Shown one piece after another: positions 9,721 to 17,844 of a stretch of 64,000 nt of DNA. The notes under the pieces are model-generated. The model was given only the letters and a program-made list of their open reading frames with translations, ran no database searches and was not told the origin of the DNA. The translations under genes and the position numbers were made by a program. Each line of letters begins with the position of its first letter. Position 1 is the stretch's first letter. The DNA is from Paratrimastix pyriformis (Eukaryota > Preaxostyla > Paratrimastigidae), in NCBI GenBank assembly GCA_027972325.1, contig JAPMOS010000082.1:62001-126000 (forward strand). Reading direction: 5' to 3'.

Positions 9721-10904
9721 GTGGTTGGACAAGGCGGAGGGAGCTGAAGACCCGGACCAGTTGCTCGAGGAGAAGTGGGTGGAGCCGATGGGCGAGTGTG
9801 TGAAGATAAGGGGCAGGCAGATCACGAAGGTGAGGCTATGGCAATTGATGGAGAGGTCCCGGGGAGATGGTTTCGGGCGAGAACATGGGACAGTTTTTGG
9901 GAAAGGTTCTCGACAGAGGTGGCTGAGATGTGTGACCGATATGAGGAAGGGAAAAGCACGACAGTAAAGGAGGGGCGGACGCATATGAGTACGCTGAGGA
10001 ACCAATGGACGACTCCCCACACTATATCTTCGTTGCTGAGGCAGGCGGGAAGCCTAACGGTGATGGCGTTTTCGCACCCAGGGAATGCGGATCTCAGTTT
10101 CCCAGAGTATAGAACGCCGAGTAAGGAAGACTGGTTCCTGGGAGGTTCGGTGGATGGGTACGGGCTATTTAAGGAGAATCGGGACTTGTTGATTTATGCG
10201 AATCCGGAATATAACCCCCAGGAGGAGATGGATCGGTTTTTCCGAGCAATTGGAGAGTGGGCGGAGAGCCCGATTGGTAGAGGAGGGAAAAGAGCGTTTA
10301 GATGCATTGTTATTGTGCCGTACGGGGAAGGGAAAGCGAACAGAATCCAGCTGGGGAGTGAGCCGAAGCACGGTGTGAGCTTGGCGATCAAGGGGGACAT
10401 TCAGATGCGTGAGCTTTTCATCATCCAGGAGGGTGGTTTTGCCTTTTGGGAGCCGAGTTTCTGGCGCACCGGGAGGAAAGTGGTGGGAAGGCGCGGTTTG
10501 ATGTGGGGATTCTGATGTTTGAGAATGGGCGGGCTAGGGAGAGATTCCCGATGGACCCAGCCCCGTTGTGGGCTTTGGAGGCGATGTTGAGGAAGGAGGC
10601 CGGGAGTTGCATGGTGCAGGTAAACTATGAGGGCCGCCCGAGAGATGGGGAAGCGCTTTACAACTGGAGGGGGATATCGGAGGCGGTGGTGACGAAGGTG
10701 ATGAGGAGGTTGAGAGCGAAGTGCGGTGTTAAGATGGAATACGCGAATGCATGTAGACTGGCAGCGGAAATGGGAATTGTGGATGAAGACACTCAAAAGG
10801 AGGTGGGAAGCGAGCTGGCAGGAATCAGGAAAACGATGCTCATAGCGATTCAGCAAAGGAAGAAGTGCGAAAAATTTGAGGCAGGAATGAAAGAAGAGCT
10901 GTAG
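9653..10904 (+). CDS. LINE C-terminal extra domain, methyltransferase-like
   Basis: About 400 residues in three overlapping frames (changes near 9,860 and 10,470, both next to G runs) follow the knuckle. The best-kept part (about 10,010-10,470) reads TISSLLRQAGSLTVMAFSHP, a stretch with WFLGGSVDGYG, then LLIYANPEYNPQEEMDRFF and FRCIVIVPYGEG. A hydrophobic strand, the NPEYNP turn at about 10,198-10,218 and a second strand ending IVPY resemble the motif IV region of N6-adenine methyltransferases (NPPY/F) and of PCIF1-like enzymes, with Glu in place of the second Pro. A helical, Lys-rich end closes at the stop before 10,905. No clear SAM-binding glycine motif is visible, so the function is a guess. 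Confidence 0.4.
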
Positions 10905-11083
10905 TCCGGAAGTCGGCGGAGACCGCCCCTGGAGGGACGGTAGCCGACCCATGAACTCCCTGGGGTGCTCTTTCTGCAGGACTTGTCCTGCGGGAAGGCG
11001 GCCCGGGGGGGATCATGTCACCCGCGGGCTTCGGCCCGATTCCGGACTCGGCGCAAGCCGGGAAGTATCACACACACACACAC
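10905..11083 (+). other. LINE 3' untranslated region and (CA)n tail
   Basis: GC-rich with two short palindromes: GGCGGAGACCGCC, and GCAGGACTTGTCCTGCGGG, which can form a stem near 10,976-10,995. It ends in (CA)n at about 11,068-11,085. The stem may be the RT recognition structure; this is inference. Confidence 0.55.
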
Positions 11084-11098
11084 ACGAGGATGTTGTTT
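11084..11098. repeat. Target-site duplication, right copy
   Basis: ACGAGGATGTTGTTT, identical to 679-693 and immediately following the (CA)n end of the LINE. Confidence 0.85.
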
Positions 11099-11320
11099 CG
11101 CACGCGACGCTTGAGGGGTGGCAGGGGGTTCAGCCGAAGCAGCCGGTTTGGCCGCTTGATTGGAAAGATCTCCAGAAGGCTTTTCAGGCTGAGACCCCTT
11201 AGCCGCAGCAAGAAGGGCTCGAGCTACCTCAGAGGCAGTTGGGACCCCAGACACACCAGAAGGGGTCTGGGGAGGTGGTTCTTGAGCCTTGTGCAGAGAA
11301 AACGGTTCTATGGTCGACAG
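11099..11320 (-). mobile_element. LINE-like ORF fragment, upstream half
   Basis: The minus strand is open from about 11,320 to the insertion point, coding a low-complexity Pro/Ala/Ser-rich segment (SGVPTASEVARALLAAAKG, then AKPAASAEPPATPQASRAKQ). It continues in frame at 678. Such N-terminal tails are common in LINE polyproteins. Only the linkage to the reverse-transcriptase signature at 10-80 gives it an identity. A TAG lies just upstream in the same frame, so the start lies within or close to this fragment, or is reached by splicing. Confidence 0.5.
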
Positions 11321-11329
11321 AAACTAGCA

Positions 11330-11577
11330 GTTTGTAAAAAAGGAGAAAGAAGTGGAGAAAGAAAAAAGAAAGTGCGTTCATGTTCTTTTTTCCCCATCCC
11401 ACGTCGGCACCCTAGGGTCCGCTCGTAACGGTAACAGTTCCGAAGTCGTTACAAACTGTTACCAACTGTTACCAAGTTGTGCCCCGCCTATGAGGAGCTG
11501 CGCAAGAAGGCCTGGGACCGCATCCATGCCGCTTTGGGGGCCCCGGACTGGCGATTCTTTTCTCTCCAAAAGCCCTG
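11330..11577 (+). mobile_element. 3' end of a LINE-like ORF; member of an inverted dispersed repeat
   Basis: About 200 bp (11,330-11,515) recur in reverse orientation at about 24,395-24,570, almost identical apart from a 15-bp GTTACCAACT-type indel near 11,450. The conserved part ends in a frame reading CPAYEELRKKAWDR, then a stop near 11,577. H..xxCPxYxxxR is the usual end of RNase H-bearing LINE polyproteins, so this looks like the end of an older LINE. The A/G-rich stretch before it may be unrelated DNA carried with it. Confidence 0.45.
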
Positions 11578-11589
11578 ATCTTTGATCCT

Positions 11590-12005
11590 TTCCCTTCCTT
11601 TAATCATCGTTCACCCGTCGTCCTTTTCGATGTGTTTCCCTTTTCCCAAAATGGTTAGATGATGATAAACGTGTTGGCCCGGGGAATAGGAACAAACGCC
11701 GGAGAGAGAGAAAAGAGTTAGAGAGAGATAGCGTGTTCAACCTCAACGGCACGCAGACTAAGTTGAAATTCAAACTCAAGTTATTACATTCAAGTCTGTC
11801 ACTCTCCTGAGTCCTCGCATGCCACACGCGTCCACTAAGCGTGCGAATCGCAGATCCGCATTGCCTCCCTCGAATTCCGTGGGAGCGCTCGGTGGAGATA
11901 GTCAATGGTCACTGACTTCCTTGCTCCGATCGCTCCGACCGGGCAAGATGGAGCTGGTGATGGTGCCGGGGTGGTGCGTCGTGTGCGCGATCCGTCCGTC
12001 GCTCT
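11590..12005. other. Spacer with GA-rich microsatellite; probable 3' region of the minus-strand LINE
   Basis: About 400 bp with no convincing gene. It holds a GAGA-rich stretch (about 11,700-11,732). The part next to 12,006 is the likely 3' untranslated region of the minus-strand element. I saw no clear tail or target duplication. Confidence 0.4.
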
Positions 12006-13412
12006 CTAGGCGGCGCGACCTGGGGGGGCGCGGCTTCCCGCTCTTGCCGGTCTGCCGTCGGTCTTCCGCATGCCGCCGCTCATGGTTGCTGCGCACCTCA
12101 TGCCGAACAGGGCGAGCATGCTCTCCACCAGCTGCGTCCCGATGCGCCGGCAGAGGCTTTGTACATCCAGTCTGGCCTTGCCCCTCATCTCCAGGCGCCT
12201 TTTCCTGGCCTCAGCATCCTCCGGCGGTCGTGGCTCTCTGCCCTTCCTCTGCGGCGCTCCCAGCGGGCTCAGTGACAGCTCGAGGAGCTCCTGGTACGTC
12301 AGGCGCGGCACAATGCCTGTGCTCCCGAAGAGGAGGATGCGGTACCGGCACGCTCGCCCGCTCCTGGCGAGGGCCTCGCAGAGGGGCCCGTACTTCGCGC
12401 TTTTGGCCTGGAACGCCTTCTCAAAGTTCGAGGTGACCTGGATCTCCAGGACCTCCACCCCGCCGTCCGGCCGCTCCAGGACGATGTCCGGGTGCTGGTC
12501 CCTGGCCTCCGGCACCGCGGCAAGGACCTCTTCTGGGAAGGCTGCCTGCTTGTTGGTTCTGGCCACCCCGTGGTATCCAAACTTGTGCGGGACCCTCTGG
12601 GCCAGGAACCTGAAGACCCGGTCCGTGATGGCGTCACTCCTCTTGACGTAGTAGTCTCCGAACTTCCTGCCGCATCCTCCCAGCAGGTGGCTCTGCGTCT
12701 CGGGGCCCCGCATCCAAAGGGGCACCAGCGGTCTCCTCCGCCGCCGAACCGGGCCGACACGGCCTTCACGCCCGGGAAGGCATGGAAAAACCCGAAGCAG
12801 ATGTTCCGGAGCTGCTGGACCGGGCGCGTGATCTTGCCAGCCCAGCCCGACGAGAGCTTCCCCTCCAGAGGGTCCAGGGTGTGCCACCACCCCGTGGGCG
12901 CCTTCAGCCATTCCTCCGCGATGTCCTCCTCGTTCCACCCTTCGGCGGTCCGCTTGGCCGCCGCCTCGCCTCAGCAGCCTGTAGCAGAAGGGCAGGTCCC
13001 CTGCGGGCGGCCCGCTCGCCCTCGGTCCCACCGGGGTCTCCGCCTCGACGGTGATCATCTGGAGCTCGACCTGCAGGCCCGTGGTGGGTGTCCGGTCCAA
13101 GAAGCCGAGCGGCATGGGAGGCTTCCCCCTCGCCGCCTCCGCCGCTGCTCTGGCCTGTCGATCGACCCACTGGTTCGCCGGCAGGCGGGGTGCCGGGAGC
13201 GCCACCTCGTCGAGGTGGGCCGGGCAGTAGCGCAGCACCAGACGGGGATACTTCAGTAGCTCTCGCCTGATCTCGCCAACCACGTCCCGGTAGCGCTCCA
13301 CGCGGGCCACGCCCGCGATGGCCCCCAGGGTGTACTGCGAATCGCTGAGGAGGATGTAGTTCGCCCGCCGGTCTGCCTGCTCCTCCTCCAGAAGTCTCAG
13401 GGCCATGCTCAC
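12006..13412 (-). CDS. LINE C-terminal part: RNase H second half, zinc knuckle, restriction-like endonuclease
   Basis: It opens inside RNase H (LLSDSQYTL with the third Asp, then YCPAHLDE and ANQWVDRQA). Further on the frame reads ETQSHLLGGCG, while a parallel frame has CPFGCGAP. Together these look like a split CCHC knuckle around 12,740-12,690. The end has HPDIVLERPDGGVEVLEIQV followed by FEKAFQAKSAKYGPL (about 12,500-12,385), the PD...(E/D)xx signature and K..KY helix of the restriction-like endonucleases of R2/NeSL-type LINEs. The stop lies at about 12,003-12,005. In R2 this nuclease nicks the target for reverse transcription. That both nucleases here are active is not shown. Confidence 0.75.
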   Translation of the reverse strand: MSMALRLLEEEQADRRANYILLSDSQYTLGAIAGVARVERYRDVVGEIRRELLKYPRLVLRYCPAHLDEVALPAPRLPANQWVDRQARAAAEAARGKPPMPLGFLDRTPTTGLQVELQMITVEAETPVGPRASGPPAGDLPFCYRLLRRGGGQADRRRVERGGHRGGMAEGAHGVVAHPGPSGGEALVGLGWQDHAPGPAAPEHLLRVFPCLPGREGRVGPVRRRRRPLVPLWMRGPETQSHLLGGCGRKFGDYYVKRSDAITDRVFRFLAQRVPHKFGYHGVARTNKQAAFPEEVLAAVPEARDQHPDIVLERPDGGVEVLEIQVTSNFEKAFQAKSAKYGPLCEALARSGRACRYRILLFGSTGIVPRLTYQELLELSLSPLGAPQRKGREPRPPEDAEARKRRLEMRGKARLDVQSLCRRIGTQLVESMLALFGMRCAATMSGGMRKTDGRPARAGSRAPPGRAA

Positions 13413-14047
13413 CCCATCAGCTCCGCCAGGCCGTTTGATCCGCAGCCCGGGAGGCCCATCGTCGCGCCGAGGGTCGACCCCCGCTCGTCCCTCGGGGGTA
13501 GGCCGACGATCAGCGCCGCTGCACCGCCATCCTGCCTGGCCGCGCTGCGGACCATCGACCCGTCCGTCCAGACCAGCACCGCGTCGGCTGGTGCCTGTCC
13601 GAGGTATTCCATCAGGTCTGCCGCTTCGAGGGCCCGCTTGACCTCTGGCGTCATGCCACTGGGCCTCTTGGGGGAGAACAGTTTATGAGCGTGGACCCGG
13701 CGGTACTCCAACAGCATCCTCTCCTCTCCTCCACGCTTGAAGGCGAAGCGTCGCTCGATGCCGGCGTGGCGTACCCACCCCCAGAGTCCGTCCGCTGCCG
13801 CCCGGCGCTCCTCGTAGCAGGCCCAGGCCCTCTGGGAGATCTCTTGCCCCTCGTGGGCCAGGAGCCGGGCCGCAAAGGCGAGGCGATCTCTCTCGTAGGC
13901 CGTCTTCAGCCCCGCAGGCCCAGCCCGCGCTTTCGGATGGGCTCGAAAAAGAAGCGATGCGGGATGCCCGGGAGCCCCTTGCCTCGCTCGTTCCGCAGCC
14001 AGGCCACGCACCTGTGTTCCAAGGCCTTCTCCATCTTCCCCAGCCAC
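13409..14047 (-). CDS. LINE segment between RT and RNase H, RNase H first half
   Basis: The frame overlaps the end of the RT frame. It encodes a helical basic segment (YERDRLAFAARLLAHEGQE, YEERRAAADGLWGWVRH) and then VLVWTDGSMV (about 13,580-13,551), the first RNase H Asp. GSNGLAELMG at its end carries the second acidic residue. The next frame resumes as MALRLLEEEQ. The two RNase H halves therefore meet at about 13,410, where a frame change separates them. Confidence 0.7.
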   Translation of the reverse strand: MAGEDGEGLGTQVRGLAAERARQGAPGHPASLLFRAHPKARAGPAGLKTAYERDRLAFAARLLAHEGQEISQRAWACYEERRAAADGLWGWVRHAGIERRFAFKRGGEERMLLEYRRVHAHKLFSPKRPSGMTPEVKRALEAADLMEYLGQAPADAVLVWTDGSMVRSAARQDGGAAALIVGLPPRDERGSTLGATMGLPGCGSNGLAELMG

Positions 14048-16098
14048 TTCAGGGGGAAGTCCGCGATGGGGAAGAGGTAGCTCAGCACCGGGGCGGCCCA
14101 GCAGTTGGCGGTCTGGATCTTGGCCATGGGCGGCAGCTCCGACTCATCAATTGCAGCGAGCCGCTCCTCCAGCGTGGCCCTTGCCCGTTCCCTGGCCGGC
14201 CCCCAGTCGAGCCGCAGGTTGATCACGAACCCCAGGTACTTGTACTCCCCCCCGGCCTCCATCAGAGGGATCGGCGCCCCAGTCCTGGTCTGTAGGCCCC
14301 ATTGCTGCGGCTCTCCGGCGCTCATCCATGCCGCCATGCACTTGGCGGGGTTCAGCTCCAGCCCCACGATGGCGAAGTACTCCTCGGCCGTTCGCAGGAG
14401 CCGCTCTGCCTCCTCGGGGGTATTGGCCGTCAGGAGGAGGTCGTCCGCATAGGCCATGGCTGCCGTCTGCGACCCGTCTCCCCACTTGAAGCCTCCCGCC
14501 GCCCTCTCGAGGCGCTCCAGCAGGGGATTGAGCAAACAGTTGAACAACATTGGCGACAGGGGGCACCCTTGCCTCAGGCCTCGCTCGAGGTGCACGTGCC
14601 CGTCGGGGTCCTCGCGCTCGCTCAGGCCCCTGAAGTACATCTCCGGGTTCCGGTACAGCTGGCCCACCGCCTCGCGGAACGCCCGGGGCACCCCGTAATG
14701 GTCCAGGATCCGATCGGCCAGCTCCCGGTCCACTCGTCCGTACGCATTGGCCAGGTCGATCCACACCGCAGCCACTGATGCCTCCTTCCTCTTGGCCTTG
14801 CACAGCATCTCGGTGAGCGTCCACACGTGGACCCGCCCGTCGGCCACGAAGCCGCATTGCGCTTGGGCGAGCCTCCCCGGCACCATGAAGTTCGTCAGAC
14901 GGTCGGCCAGTACTCCGCCGTAGACCCTCGAGAGGGTATCCCCCAGGGTCACGTGCCGCCAGGCCTTCGCCTTGGTGAGGTCCGCCCCGGGCTTGGGGAG
15001 GAGCGTTGCGGCCGAGAGGGACCAGCCGGTCGGGGGCTCCCGTTCCCCCCTCATGAGGCTCGTGAATTGGCGCGCCAGGCCTCTCATCAGCCTCGACTCT
15101 TCCCCCAATGTTGTCGCCACTCTCCGCAGGAACTCAGTGTCCGCGTCGTCGTCGCCCGGGGCCACTCCGCGGGGGGCCCGGCTGATTACGTGGACCACCT
15201 CCTCCGTCTTCACCTCGGCGCACATCTCGGAGGCCTCCCGCTCCCCTCCTCCTGGCTTCGGCAGGCCTCGCAGCCACCGTTCCAGGGCGTCACCCCCCGT
15301 CTCCTGCCTTCTCCCCGCCTCGCGGCGGTGGTGCTCGAGGAGTTTCGCCTTGGGCACTGCACAGGCTGCCCGTTGCTTGCCCATCAGCGCTCGGTGAAGC
15401 CTTCTGCGGGCCGTGAAGAAGAGGTGCAGGTGCTTCCCGGCCTTGGCCGCCTTCATGGCCCTCTGGGCGGCGTTTCGGGTCTCTCGGTCCATCTTAGCTG
15501 CCCGGGCCAGCTGCGCTCGATACGGGGCCGGGGGGCGCCTCACGCTCAGGTGCTTCCTCTTCAGCATCGCCTTCAGCCGCTGCACACGCGTCTGTCTCGG
15601 TCTCGGTCGAGCGCAACCCCCTTGCTCGCGCCCTTCGCCTTGGTGCGGTCGCCTTCGTTCCGTTCCTCTGCGGGCGCTCGTCAGCAGGTCCGCAATGGCC
15701 TCCAGGGTGGTGAGTCGCCGCTCATTGGCCTCCTCCCATTGCCGCAGGGGGCCCTCCCGGGCTTCCTCCTGTTGCAGGTGCACGAGGCTCCCGTGGCTGA
15801 TCGTCACATGCTCGCTCCGAGCCAGCGACTGGGCCAGGGCCGCCGAGGCGCACCAGAGGTGGAGGCCGCTCCCCTTCTTCCGGGTGAAGTCCGTCATGAC
15901 GCGCACCGTCCCCGCCGCCGTGAGGATCCGTCGGAGGCCCCTCTTCCGCGGGTGCCGCACCTGCTCCTCCGCTCTCAGGGCCTCCTCCTTGGACTCAAAA
16001 CCCGTCAGCACGGCCCGGAGGCGCCACGGCCTGTCCTTCTCCGTCCGCTGGGCTCCCCCGGCCTCCTTGCCGTTGTGCCACGTTCTTGGTGCTGCCAA
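13906..16098 (-). CDS. LINE GIY-YIG second half and reverse transcriptase
   Basis: The first residues complete the GIY-YIG domain: HNGKEAGGAQRT, PWRLRAVLTGFESKEEALRAEE, with the Glu expected to bind metal at about 15,960-15,975. These match the SLX1 subfamily. A basic linker (RQTRVQRLKAMLKRK) follows. The RT has WIDLANAYGRVDR (motif A, about 14,766-14,731), GLRQGCPLSPMLFN (motif B, about 14,590-14,548), MAYADDLLLTAN (motif C, about 14,460-14,425) and YKYLGFVIN. It ends RKRGLGLRG at 13,906. The catalytic Asp residues are all present. GC content and G/C runs are high, and the upstream frame overlaps at 15,995-16,098. Confidence 0.85.
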   Translation of the reverse strand: MAAPRTWHNGKEAGGAQRTEKDRPWRLRAVLTGFESKEEALRAEEQVRHPRKRGLRRILTAAGTVRVMTDFTRKKGSGLHLWCASAALAQSLARSEHVTISHGSLVHLQQEEAREGPLRQWEEANERRLTTLEAIADLLTSARRGTERRRPHQGEGREQGGCARPRPRQTRVQRLKAMLKRKHLSVRRPPAPYRAQLARAAKMDRETRNAAQRAMKAAKAGKHLHLFFTARRRLHRALMGKQRAACAVPKAKLLEHHRREAGRRQETGGDALERWLRGLPKPGGGEREASEMCAEVKTEEVVHVISRAPRGVAPGDDDADTEFLRRVATTLGEESRLMRGLARQFTSLMRGEREPPTGWSLSAATLLPKPGADLTKAKAWRHVTLGDTLSRVYGGVLADRLTNFMVPGRLAQAQCGFVADGRVHVWTLTEMLCKAKRKEASVAAVWIDLANAYGRVDRELADRILDHYGVPRAFREAVGQLYRNPEMYFRGLSEREDPDGHVHLERGLRQGCPLSPMLFNCLLNPLLERLERAAGGFKWGDGSQTAAMAYADDLLLTANTPEEAERLLRTAEEYFAIVGLELNPAKCMAAWMSAGEPQQWGLQTRTGAPIPLMEAGGEYKYLGFVINLRLDWGPARERARATLEERLAAIDESELPPMAKIQTANCWAAPVLSYLFPIADFPLKWLGKMEKALEHRCVAWLRNERGKGLPGIPHRFFFEPIRKRGLGLRG

Positions 16099-17386
16099 CG
16101 TAGATGCGCCGCCTTCGTTCTTCCAGCAGGTAGACCACGTGGCCGTGGGCGATCGCCCCCACAGCTCGGTCCTCCTCCTCGTCCGCCAGCACCACCACCG
16201 GCTTCTCCCCCCAGGCGACGGCCCCCCTTGGGGGGGCCCTCAGGCCCTCCACTCGCCACTCTTGAAGCCTGGGGGCCCCCACCTTCGAAAATTTCTGCCC
16301 CTGCTCGGCCGCTGCTCCACGGCCCACCCGGCCGTGCCCCACGTCGACATCAGACCGGGCGCTGAGGGGGTGCTCAGCGTCTCGGCCATTGCAGGGCCCC
16401 TCATGGCCCGTGGGGTCATTGGTCCTGCAGGTCGGGGCCCCATTCCCGTGTGGCCGCCGCTTCGCAGCGGACTGTCGCCTTGCCAGCTGGGGTCTTGTCC
16501 CCACACCCTCCGCAGGCCTACGAGCGGGGCCGCCATGAACCGCTCGGCCTCCGCCCGGGTCACGAAGGTCAGGCAGGCCGTATCTGGTCCCACCATCGAC
16601 CATCGATGCAGTGCGAGCCCGTCGTCCCACCGCCGCGCGGGCTGCCGCTTGGGCCTGCGCGGCTGTCCATACGGGGGTGATCCACACGCTCGAGTTGTTC
16701 GGGTTTCCCCTCTCACCCTCGGGCTCCCGGGGTTCCCCCTGGCCAGCTGCTCCGTCGGGGGTTCCCGCTTGGTCCGTCCGCCGCTGCGGTCCCGGTTGTG
16801 GCTCTTCCAGTGGGTTCGCCCTGCGATACACGACCCATTCAATCGTCTTCCCTTCCGGCAGGGATCGCCAGCTCGGGAGCCGTCGAGCGGGGGCCCCATC
16901 CGAGTACTCGACCGCATCCCGCCTTCCGGAGCCGACAGTGAACGCTGTTTCGTGTGCCAGAGTTCCTCCATCTGCTGGTGGCGTGTGGACCAGCCCGGCC
17001 GCCAACCGGTAGATGTCGCCGGCCCGAATCATGCTTGGTGGGGTCCATCCCTCTGCCGGTGTGACCACGATCCAGTCCCCGAGGATGCGCCGCTGTGCGT
17101 GATGAACACGACCGCAAGAGCACTTCAGTCTGTCTGATGCAAGCCACTTGTCCAGCTGCGCCGAGGACAGGGTCAGGCCGAGCTCGGGGCTCTCCTTCTT
17201 CAGCGTCACCTTCCGGCAGGCGCAGGTCTGATCCAGCTGGAGCTCCGCGGCCAACAGCTCTTTCACCGGTCTCAGTAGGAACTCCGCAACCTCCCGGCCG
17301 CTGCCGCCACGGAGACACCCTTTGTCATCGTACAGCTGTGGCTCCACTTGCGCGCGAAGGGCAGCCGGGATGTCGAGCGACTTCAC
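15995..17386 (-). CDS. LINE N-terminal part with RRM-like patch and GIY-YIG first half
   Basis: The frame begins KSLDIPAALRAQVEPQLYDD and has two Cys-rich patches (TCACRK, LKCSCGRVHH), perhaps a zinc site. A shifted frame in the middle (about 16,620-16,500) reads ACLTFVTRAEAERFMAAPLVG, like an RRM strand and helix. Back in this frame GHVVYLLEERRRRIYVGSTKNVAQR (16,145-16,080) is the GIY-YIG core, with Tyr, Gly and the Arg of the motif; the rest is in the frame that begins before 16,098. The true start may lie upstream, since the first codon here is GTG directly after CAG and could be an exon start. Confidence 0.65.
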   Translation of the reverse strand: MKSLDIPAALRAQVEPQLYDDKGCLRGGSGREVAEFLLRPVKELLAAELQLDQTCACRKVTLKKESPELGLTLSSAQLDKWLASDRLKCSCGRVHHAQRRILGDWIVVTPAEGWTPPSMIRAGDIYRLAAGLVHTPPADGGTLAHETAFTVGSGRRDAVEYSDGAPARRLPSWRSLPEGKTIEWVVYRRANPLEEPQPGPQRRTDQAGTPDGAAGQGEPREPEGERGNPNNSSVWITPVWTAAQAQAAARAAVGRRARTASMVDGGTRYGLPDLRDPGGGRAVHGGPARRPAEGVGTRPQLARRQSAAKRRPHGNGAPTCRTNDPTGHEGPCNGRDAEHPLSARSDVDVGHGRVGRGAAAEQGQKFSKVGAPRLQEWRVEGLRAPPRGAVAWGEKPVVVLADEEEDRAVGAIAHGHVVYLLEERRRRIYVGSTKNVAQRQGGRGSPADGEGQAVAPPGRADGF

Positions 17387-17844
17387 CTGGGACCGGTTTC
17401 GGCATTTCGGGACTGCCGGATGTGATCGGTCCGGAAAAAAAAGTCCCTTTCAATTTCAAGAGACCAACCAGGGTAAGGCAAAAAGTGGGTTTTCGAAGCG
17501 CGCTGTCCCACGGGCACGCTTGGCAGAGGCACAGGACGTCCAAGGAAGAGTGGATAGAAGCTGTGGGGTTCAGTCGACTGCCAGAATGGCTTGCGGCGCA
17601 CCATTATCGTTGATCCCAGGCGTTCGAGGAGTCTGATTATTCTCCGATTTTGTTTAACTTCCAGATTATTATCGGATTTGAGGCTCTGATGATGTGGATG
17701 ATGGGATCATTGCCAAAGAACCTGCCTCATGCACAAAAAAACGCTTTTGTTTCATAGGATTCATCGAAAATTGAGGTCTTGTTTTTTCCAAGCCACTGTT
17801 CTGTTTTCTCAAGATTTTCCGGACAGGAATCGAATATTGAAATT
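17387..17844. other. Intergenic spacer
   Basis: About 460 bp between the 5' end of the minus-strand LINE and the 3' end of the DUF7869-like gene. It is AT-richer than its surroundings, with a duplicated phrase around 17,637-17,680 (GATTATTCTCCGATTTTG and GATTATTATCGGATTTG). No gene seen. Confidence 0.5.

Larger units (their letters stand above)
694..11083 (+). mobile_element. Near full-length non-LTR retrotransposon (APE-type LINE with RNase H)
   Basis: The element is about 10.4 kb long and lies between perfect 15-bp direct repeats. It ends in a (CA)n tail (about 11,068-11,085), as in I-group LINEs that end in simple repeats rather than poly(A). In order it encodes an RRM-like ORF1 (767-1832), a G-rich spacer, a 12-residue tandem repeat, a ubiquitin-specific-protease-like domain, an APE-type endonuclease, a reverse transcriptase, RNase H, a Cys/His knuckle and a C-terminal methyltransferase-like domain. 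The sense strand is very purine-rich, with G far above C. About nine reading-frame changes split ORF2, most beside runs of G. A perfect target duplication argues for a young insertion, so some of these changes may be homopolymer errors. The nearest known architecture is the I superclade (APE-RT-RNH); clade assignment is by domain order only. Confidence 0.85.
12006..17386 (-). mobile_element. Non-LTR retrotransposon with GIY-YIG and restriction-like endonucleases
   Basis: Read on the minus strand, the element carries an N-terminal part with an RRM-like patch, an SLX1-type GIY-YIG nuclease (about 16,145-15,960), a reverse transcriptase (about 15,200-14,050), RNase H (about 13,580-13,150), a Cys/His knuckle (about 12,740-12,680) and a restriction-like endonuclease (about 12,500-12,385). 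RT followed by CCHC and REL is the layout of early-branching LINEs (R2, NeSL, CRE groups). RNase H between them recalls Dualen/RandI, which also pairs two endonucleases but uses APE as the first. I know of no described LINE pairing GIY-YIG with REL. Three to four frame changes split the ORF. Confidence 0.75.
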
